Below are positions 7,039 through 11,294 of a DNA stretch of 11,294 bases, piece after piece (position 1 is the stretch's first letter; each line of letters begins with the position of its first letter). The notes under the pieces are model-generated. The model ran no database searches. It was not told the origin of the DNA and saw only the letters and a list, made by a program, of their open reading frames with translations. The translations under genes and the position numbers were made by a program. The stretch comes from Holophagaceae bacterium (GTDB taxonomy: Bacteria; Acidobacteriota; Holophagae; Holophagales; Holophagaceae): assembly GCA_025353305.1 (NCBI GenBank), contig JANXQX010000208.1, forward strand, positions 1 to 11,294, in the 5' to 3' direction.

Positions 7039-8058
7039 TCAGCGCCCGCCCCAGGCGCGGCAAAGGCCCAGGGTCAGATCCGTCAAGGTGCTCACGGGGC
7101 CGATGGCTTGGCCTTTGATGTCGCGGTCGGCCTCGCCGATCCGGGCGAGCAGGCGGCGCACACCAGCCGCCTTGAGTTTAGTGTAGACCCGCTGGTATCC
7201 CTCCAGGAGCCAGTCCTGGCGGGGTCCAAGCCCCACCGCGGCGATCAGCTCCGCACCCTTCAATCCCCCAGCCTCGGCCAGGTTGCAGACGCGTTCCACT
7301 TCGCGTCGGGCCTGGCCCAGCAGCAGCAGCGGCGCCCCACCGGGGTCATCCTCCAGCGCCTGCCGGAGGGCCTCCAGGGCACGATCCACCTGGCCTTTCT
7401 GCCAGGCCTGGGACCAGACGAAGGCACTCTGCTCGGCCAGACGGAAAGTCGCCTGGGCAACGAGGGCCGCACTCACGCGGTGGTCGTCCGCGAGCAGATC
7501 CAGCACCTCGAGCGTGCGGCGAAGCAGGCCCGCATGGCCGCCAATGCGCGCAGCCACCAGCGCCGCCACGCCGGAATCGAGCTTCAAACCCATCGCTGAC
7601 GCTTCACGCTCCACAAAGCCGCGAATCTCGTCACCTTCGAGCACGCCCACTTTCAGCACACGGCCTTCCTTCACCCAATCGGAAAAGGGCTTCGTCCCCA
7701 GCGGCTTGCCGGGTCCAGCGGGCAAAGCATTGCGGGCCACCAACAGCAGATGCGTGTCTGGCGGCGGTGTGGTGAGCCAGCCTTTCACCGCGGCGGGCAG
7801 GTCCTTGGGTTTCTGGAGCAGGTGGTCCGCCTGGGGCACGATGACCACGCGCGCAACACCCATGGGCCCGGCTTCGGAAAGGGCACTCACCACCTCGCCC
7901 CACGGCGCGCTCTCGCTGCAGATGCTCAAGGCGAACTCCGCCCATTCAGGGTCCACCCGCGAAGATTTCCAGGCCTCCACCGCCTGGCGCCGGGCATCCG
8001 CATCCTCGCCATGAATGAGCGCGAGATTGGCTTTCAACCAGGCCGCAGGCACGCTCAC
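7039..8058 (-). CDS. holA: DNA polymerase III, delta subunit
   Basis: The delta subunit is the clamp-loader wrench that opens the beta sliding clamp. It acts with delta-prime and tau/gamma at the replication fork. At 339 residues it matches the family (about 340). The N-terminus has the degenerate nucleotide-fold start ANLALIHGEDADARR (about 10-24), without a working Walker A motif, as expected for delta. The middle has EGDEIRGFVEREASAMGLKLD followed by ARIGGHAGLLRRTLEVLDLL, the usual lid region. The C-terminal collar domain contains RREVERVCNLAEAGG and a terminal ADRDIKGQ motif. The start is a GTG sharing four bases (GTGA) with the lptE stop, which implies translational coupling. lptE-holA is also the order in E. 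coli, supporting both calls. Its own stop is embedded in the ribosome site of the next gene. Confidence 0.92.
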   Translation of the reverse strand: MSVPAAWLKANLALIHGEDADARRQAVEAWKSSRVDPEWAEFALSICSESAPWGEVVSALSEAGPMGVARVVIVPQADHLLQKPKDLPAAVKGWLTTPPPDTHLLLVARNALPAGPGKPLGTKPFSDWVKEGRVLKVGVLEGDEIRGFVEREASAMGLKLDSGVAALVAARIGGHAGLLRRTLEVLDLLADDHRVSAALVAQATFRLAEQSAFVWSQAWQKGQVDRALEALRQALEDDPGGAPLLLLGQARREVERVCNLAEAGGLKGAELIAAVGLGPRQDWLLEGYQRVYTKLKAAGVRRLLARIGEADRDIKGQAIGPVSTLTDLTLGLCRAWGGR

Positions 8059-8708
8059 AGGTCAGTGCCTTCCAGCATCTGTGTGATGAAACTTTCGGCG
8101 AAATCGTCCGCGAGACTTTCCACCACTGAGATCTCGCGATTGTCGAAGCTGGCAAAGTTCTGATCCACGCGGTACTGGTTGGAAAAGGTCAGCCCCGGCC
8201 TACGCACCAGCACCATGCCGGTCTGACCATCCAGCAGCTCCATAGAGGCCACCACCACGATTTCCACTCGGCTGGCGCCCCCGGCGGAGGCTTTGAGTTT
8301 GTCGGTGCCCAAGGAAAGGCCGATGGGCCGCACTTCGTATCTCAACAGCGTACCCTGCAGCACATAGCGGCTGGATGCGCCTTGGGTCACCAGTTTCCAG
8401 GGAGAAGCCGCCACGATGCGGTTTTCAAGGGCCTTGGTGAAGCGTTCTTCCAGCCCCAGCCTCGGCGTCAGGTTCTTGAATTTGGCCAATCGGATGGTCG
8501 AGCCCTTCTTCATCCACGCCGCTGGGTGCGGCACTTTGTCCAGCCTGTGGTAGCCGCAGGCGACCATTCCCATCAGCGCACTTCCAACGATCAGGGCCAG
8601 ACGTGGTGTCCAGGCTCCGCGTGGACACCACATGGGGAGCACGAGGGGGACGCAGAGTGAGCGAAGCGAGCGGGCGGTCCCCCTCGTCCAGGTCAGACGC
8701 CTTTTCAT
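8055..8708 (-). CDS. lptE: LptE-like LPS assembly lipoprotein with expanded signal peptide
   Basis: LptE is the outer-membrane lipoprotein that plugs and matures the LptD barrel, the last step of LPS export. The lipobox GMVAC places the lipidated Cys at residue 51, followed by GYHRLDKVP. The mature part has the family pattern: an early IRLAKFKNLT strand, an EERFTKALENRI helix, VLQGTLLRYEVRPIGL, RVEIVVVASMELLD, and a C-terminal VVESLADDFAESFITQML helix. The ATG at 8708 overlaps the hpt stop as ATGA, so this start is well supported. It nevertheless gives an abnormally long 50-residue leader. Residues 8-36 are encoded by two perfect hairpins that look like an in-frame repeat insertion. Without them the leader would read MKRRLTW plus LALIVGSALMGMVAC, a normal lipoprotein signal. 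An internal ATG at 8633 lacks a ribosome site. Family membership rests on pattern and position before holA. Confidence 0.82.
   Translation of the reverse strand: MKRRLTWTRGTARSLRSLCVPLVLPMWCPRGAWTPRLALIVGSALMGMVACGYHRLDKVPHPAAWMKKGSTIRLAKFKNLTPRLGLEERFTKALENRIVAASPWKLVTQGASSRYVLQGTLLRYEVRPIGLSLGTDKLKASAGGASRVEIVVVASMELLDGQTGMVLVRRPGLTFSNQYRVDQNFASFDNREISVVESLADDFAESFITQMLEGTDL
8603..8687. repeat. Double-hairpin REP-like element inside the lptE leader
   Basis: Hairpin one has arms GTGGTGTCCA (8603-8612) and TGGACACCAC (8622-8631), a perfect 10-bp stem with a 9-nt loop. Hairpin two has arms ACGAGGGGGAC (8641-8651) and GTCCCCCTCGT (8677-8687), a perfect 11-bp stem around 25 bases that include TGAGCGAAGCGAGCG. 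Nine bases separate them. Two strong palindromes within 85 bases are not expected from a signal-peptide sequence. They suggest a mobile or recombinogenic repeat that inserted without breaking the frame. Confidence 0.75.
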
Positions 8709-9235
8709 GGCTGGTAGATTCCCACGTAGGGCAGGTTGCGGAACTTGCCATCCAGATCCAGCCCATAGCCCACGACAAAGTGGTCTTCGATGGTGAAGCC
8801 GATGTAGTCCACAGGCACTTGGGTTTTGCGTCGACTGGGTTTGTCCAGCAAAGTGCAGACCTTCAGGCTGAGCGGCTCACGGTCCAGCAGCAGATTGCGG
8901 ACCTTGAACAGCGTGGTGCCCGTATCCACGATGTCTTCCAGCACCAGACAGTGGCGGCCCTGGATGGGGCAGTCCAGATCCTTGACGATCTTGACCTCGC
9001 CGGTGCTTTCGGTCCCGCCATGGTAGCTGGCCACCTGCATGAACCCCACATCAAAGTCCAATGCGATGCTGCGGGTGAGATCGGCGAAAAAGGGATAAAC
9101 CCCATTCAGAAGGCCCACCACAACCACATCCTTGCCGATGTAATCCAAAGTGATCTGGGCTCCCAGCTCGTGGACCCGGGCCTGGATCTGCACTTCGGCA
9201 AGCATGGGCACGATACGGTCGCGGCTGGGAATCAT
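8705..9235 (-). CDS. hpt: Hypoxanthine phosphoribosyltransferase
   Basis: This is a purine-salvage enzyme that joins hypoxanthine (often also guanine) to PRPP to give IMP or GMP in the cytoplasm. At 176 residues it is the standard bacterial size. The PRPP-binding motif is LVLEDIVDTGTT (97-108), with the acidic pair Glu100/Asp101. The loop GLLNGVYPFFADL (41-53) contributes to the active site. DKPSRRKTQVPVDYIGF (131-147) supplies the base-contacting segment, and VVGYGLDLDGKFRNLPYVG (154-172) is the usual C-terminal signature. The ATG has GGAG six bases upstream. It is the first gene of the minus-strand series, and its stop overlaps the lptE start (ATGA). A purine-salvage gene leading an LPS/replication pair is probably housekeeping gene packing rather than a pathway link. 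Confidence 0.95.
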   Translation of the reverse strand: MIPSRDRIVPMLAEVQIQARVHELGAQITLDYIGKDVVVVGLLNGVYPFFADLTRSIALDFDVGFMQVASYHGGTESTGEVKIVKDLDCPIQGRHCLVLEDIVDTGTTLFKVRNLLLDREPLSLKVCTLLDKPSRRKTQVPVDYIGFTIEDHFVVGYGLDLDGKFRNLPYVGIYQP

Positions 9236-9420
9236 TCGAGGCTCCAGTATTTATTGGGCCGCTTCAGAATAACCAGTGCTCTCCTGGTTGTTCCGTTACG
9301 GCACCTTTTTTCGGGCGAAGGACGGTGCTCATTCAACCCTAAGGCCTTCCGCCGGGTCTAGCAAAGAACCTGGACGAATCTTTTCAATCCAACCCTTGCT
9401 GGAACCCCCTAGGCAACCTG
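9236..9420. promoter_or_regulatory. Divergent promoter region between hpt and the ECF sigma gene
   Basis: These 185 non-coding bases must hold the promoters for both directions. A dyad AATAACCAG (9268-9276) pairs with CTGGTTGTT (9284-9292) around TGCTCTC, with one wobble; it could be an operator or a leader hairpin for hpt. GTTACGGCACCT (9295-9306) repeats the motif found at 3202-3213 and runs into six T. GGAACC at 9401-9406 resembles an ECF -35 element, but no matching -10 lies before the sigma start. I cannot assign a definite promoter. Confidence 0.5.
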
Positions 9421-10050
9421 ATGATGGCCATTACCGATGCTTTCGACAGATCCGAGCGATTGATGACCCAGGCCGACCTAGACTCCCCCTACCATGCGCC
9501 CGAAGTCCGGGTTTGGGTCGAAGCCGCCCAGGCCGGTGATCAGGAGGCCTTCGCCAATCTGGTCGAACGATTCCAACGCGACGTCTATGGCAAGGCCATT
9601 TCCATTCTCAAACAGCATCAGGATGCCGATGACGTTGTGCAGGAGACCTTCCTGCGGGTCTACCGGGCCCTTCCCGGTTTCCGGCACGAGAGCTCTTTCC
9701 GCACGTGGCTCATCACCATCACCACCCGCCAGGCTTTGAACTTCCTGGACCGGATGCGCAGCAACCAGGAAAGCCTGGATCCGGGCGATGAAGGCATGGA
9801 ACATCCGGCGCTCCGCATCGAAGACAACCAGATGACCGCCCTGCTGGATCAGGAATCCCGGCGCCTGCTCCGGGAAGCCATCCCCAGACTCCCGAAACGC
9901 CAAAAGCAGGCCCTTATGCTCAAGTTGGACAATGATTGGAAATACGATCGCATCGCCCAGGAAATGGGCACTTCGGTCGGCAGCGTCAAAGCCCACATCT
10001 TCCATGCCATCAAAAATCTCACCCAGTACATTCATGGAGGCAAGCCATGA
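9421..10050 (+). CDS. ECF-family (RpoE-like) RNA polymerase sigma factor
   Basis: This is a group 4 sigma factor that redirects RNA polymerase to a stress or signal regulon. Domain sigma-2 spans residues about 42-112, with region 2.2 reading DADDVVQETFLRVYRALPGF (68-87) and the melting segment SSFRTWLITITTRQALNFLD. A variable linker (113-148) is followed by sigma-4 (about 150-203), with the helix-turn-helix YDRIAQEMGTSVGSVKAHIFHA (175-196, family-typical). The protein has 209 residues from 9421; ATGs at 9424 and 9463 are possible alternatives, and AGG eight bases upstream modestly favours the first. There is no extra C-terminal sensor domain. The TGA overlaps the ATG of the anti-sigma-like gene, so control by that partner is likely. 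Autoregulation would be usual, but I cannot show its promoter. Confidence 0.93.
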   Translation: MMAITDAFDRSERLMTQADLDSPYHAPEVRVWVEAAQAGDQEAFANLVERFQRDVYGKAISILKQHQDADDVVQETFLRVYRALPGFRHESSFRTWLITITTRQALNFLDRMRSNQESLDPGDEGMEHPALRIEDNQMTALLDQESRRLLREAIPRLPKRQKQALMLKLDNDWKYDRIAQEMGTSVGSVKAHIFHAIKNLTQYIHGGKP

Positions 10051-10538
10051 GCACCGAGAACCTCACACCTGAACAACTCGAAATGGCCATGCAGGCCATC
10101 GAAGCTGATCCGCTCAATCTCCCGGCCGATGTCGAGGCCTTGGTGCGGCAGAGCCCTGCCCTATCGGAATTACGCGTCCACTGGCTGGCCTTGGAAGATC
10201 CAGGTGCGGCCCTGGCACCTGCGGGTTACTTTCAGGCCCTGCCAGGCAGGGTGCTGCGCAAGCTCCCCGTCAAGATGGCGCCCCGGCATCGCTTCCATCC
10301 TGCCCTCTGGGCAGCTGCCGCGGCGCTTATGCTGGCCATCGGTTCTGGTGGGTTCTGGGCTGGCAAAGCCAATCGCACGCCCTTGGTGGAGGCCAAAACG
10401 ATTGAAGCAGAACCCACCAAGGAGTTGCCGGTGGCAGACGCGCCGTTTCAGGAAAGCGACGATACGATGGTCCAAATCGAAAACCTGAGTACCGAGGAAA
10501 TCCAGCGGATCGCCGACAAGGTTAAAAAGGACCAGTGA
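10047..10538 (+). CDS. Single-pass anti-sigma-factor-like membrane protein
   Basis: The protein has 163 residues: an acidic N-terminal cytoplasmic part (1-78), a basic patch RKLPVKMAPRHR, one transmembrane segment (about 84-106, ALWAAAAALMLAIGSGGFW), and an acidic periplasmic tail. The start ATG overlaps the sigma stop (ATGA) and has GGAGG six bases upstream. The topology and position are those of an anti-sigma factor that holds the ECF sigma at the membrane until a periplasmic signal arrives. It contains no cysteine, so it lacks the HxxxCxxC zinc anti-sigma (ZAS) motif. The periplasmic tail ends in a helical NLSTEEIQRIADKVKKDQ. The functional call is therefore from context and topology, not from a clear family signature. 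Confidence 0.75.
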   Translation: MSTENLTPEQLEMAMQAIEADPLNLPADVEALVRQSPALSELRVHWLALEDPGAALAPAGYFQALPGRVLRKLPVKMAPRHRFHPALWAAAAALMLAIGSGGFWAGKANRTPLVEAKTIEAEPTKELPVADAPFQESDDTMVQIENLSTEEIQRIADKVKKDQ

Positions 10539-10549
10539 GAGGAACCAAC

Positions 10550-11068
10550 ATGAGAAAACACATGCTGTTCGTGCTAGCGGCCGTTGCGGTAACCACGGTG
10601 ATGGCCCAGCAGGGGGCCCCCCGGCCGCGCCGGGACGACTCGCAGGCCCTGGATGCCGCCGCCGCGGCCCCCTGGCTGATGACGCTGCGCACGCAGCGCA
10701 TTTCCCAGACGCTCGGGGTGCCTGAAGACAAAGCCAAGAGCATCGCCCAGCGCTGGTCGATTTATGATCGTGACTTCCTGCAGCGGGCTCATCAGATGAT
10801 GCAGATCCGGAATCAGTTCAATCAGATCCTCATAGGCCCCGGAGACGAGACTGACAAAAGCCTCCGGCTGAAGCCCTTGCTGGATCAATTCCTCGAGCAC
10901 CGGCGGCACCAGCAGGACCTGAAACTGAAATTCGAGGATGACATCCGCGCCCAGCTTTCCACGGCCCAGCAAGTCCGCCTGATCATCCTGGTGGATGACT
11001 TGCAAAAGACCATCCGCGAAGGCATCCGAGAAGCTGTTAAAGAAGGTCGTCAGCGGCGGATGAATTAG
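10550..11068 (+). CDS. Secreted Spy/CpxP/CnrX-like helical protein
   Basis: The protein has 172 residues from the ATG at 10550, which has GAGAGG seven bases upstream; an in-frame ATG at 10535 overlaps the previous gene and spoils the signal peptide. Residues 1-19 form a Sec signal (MRKHMLFVLAAVAVTTVMA, cleaved before QQ). The mature protein is almost wholly helical and rich in Q, R, E and L. Its LSTAQQVRLIILVDDLQ (136-152) resembles the LTxxQ-type motif of the Spy/CpxP and heavy-metal-sensor (CnrX/ZraP) families. His81, His117 and His120 with Met83/Met84 are possible metal ligands; there is no cysteine. It is likely a periplasmic chaperone or sensor, as third gene of the sigma/anti-sigma unit. 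No similarity search was possible, so the family call is tentative. Confidence 0.68.
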   Translation: MRKHMLFVLAAVAVTTVMAQQGAPRPRRDDSQALDAAAAAPWLMTLRTQRISQTLGVPEDKAKSIAQRWSIYDRDFLQRAHQMMQIRNQFNQILIGPGDETDKSLRLKPLLDQFLEHRRHQQDLKLKFEDDIRAQLSTAQQVRLIILVDDLQKTIREGIREAVKEGRQRRMN

Positions 11069-11099
11069 CGGATAGCAAGTTCTACACAAAAAAACTACA

Positions 11100-11294
11100 G
11101 CCACAAAATAATCAATAAAATAACTTGGCCACAAAAGAAAAATAATTAACCACAAAGGGGCACAAAGTACACAAAGAAAAACTTTTTTTGTGCACTTTTT
11201 GTGCCCCTTTGTGGCTAATTTGTTTTTTGTATTTTTAAATTATTGTGGCCAATCTTAAGACCGGGCTTACTTTTAGTTGACCAATGATTGTGGC
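11100..11294. repeat. AT-rich nested inverted repeats built on CCACAAA/TTTGTGG
   Basis: Three nested dyads are visible. The outermost is GCCACAA (11100-11106) with TTGTGGC (11288-11294), cut by the window end. The middle one is TTGGCCACAA (11125-11134) with TTGTGGCCAA (11243-11252). The core is CCACAAAGGGGCACAAA (11150-11166) with its exact 17-bp complement (11198-11214), extended outward by AATTA/TAATT (11144-11148 and 11216-11220) across one mismatch. Inward, 11167-11179 pairs imperfectly with 11183-11195. The composition is far more AT-rich than the coding sequence. No gene is visible. It may end transcription of the sigma operon, and it looks like a dispersed repeat or MITE. Confidence 0.8.
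11144..11220. terminator. Core hairpin downstream of the sigma operon, possible terminator
   Basis: The core stem described for the nested repeat can fold as one hairpin of more than 30 pairs with a 3-nt loop (11180-11182), 75 bases after the last stop codon. Its outer arm is followed by TGTTTTTTG, so weak termination on the plus strand is plausible. The size and symmetry fit a repeat element better than a simple terminator. Confidence 0.4.

Noticed and set aside
9401..9420. ECF autoregulatory promoter (GGAACC) directly before the sigma gene
   Set aside because: The -35-like element lies so close to the start codon that the -10 would fall inside the coding sequence.
1..11294. tRNA, rRNA, CRISPR array, integrase or transposase genes
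   Set aside because: No cloverleaf, regular spacer-repeat series or recombinase motif was seen on either strand. The repeats found are short palindromes without a transposase.

Overview
The window looks like about 11.3 kb of core chromosome from a Gram-negative bacterium of moderately high GC. An outer membrane is implied by an LptE-type lipoprotein, a second lipoprotein signal and a periplasmic Spy/CnrX-like protein. The folate-dependent tRNA methyltransferase TrmFO together with an outer membrane argues against Enterobacteria-like lineages. The gene set would fit Acidobacteriota (Holophaga/Geothrix type), but that placement is inference from gene content only.

Layout. Positions 1-203 hold no convincing gene. 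On the plus strand, trmFO (204-1559) is followed two bases later by a gene for an unrecognised membrane-anchored 511-aa protein (1562-3097). A palindrome-rich convergent intergenic block (3096-3290) separates these from a long minus-strand series. Read 5' to 3' on the minus strand, that series is hpt (9235-8705), lptE (8708-8055), holA (8058-7039), a DUF4382-type lipoprotein gene (7029-5892), the two-subunit class I fumarase (alpha 5834-4854, beta 4819-4238) and prmC (4121-3291). The first four genes are joined by ATGA and GTGA overlaps and by a stop codon inside the next ribosome binding site. They were probably translated as a coupled operon. Divergently from hpt, the plus strand carries an ECF sigma factor (9421-10050), a one-TM anti-sigma-like protein (10047-10538) and a secreted Spy/CnrX-like helical protein (10550-11068). 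The window ends in an AT-rich set of nested inverted repeats (11100-11294).

The most notable signals are not the housekeeping genes. First, a run of 12 G in the lipoprotein gene directly follows a perfect start and lipobox. It puts the gene out of frame by one base, so the gene is either phase-variable and OFF or carries a homopolymer sequencing error. Second, a double-hairpin, REP-like element lies in frame inside the lptE signal peptide, lengthening it from about 22 to 50 residues. Third, a composite palindromic repeat exactly fills the gap between the two convergent genes, and one of its motifs recurs near 9300. Fourth, the nested CCACAAA/TTTGTGG repeat at the right end resembles a MITE or other dispersed repeat. 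The sigma/anti-sigma/periplasmic-protein triad parallels the metal-responsive CnrH-CnrY-CnrX arrangement, although its signal is unknown.
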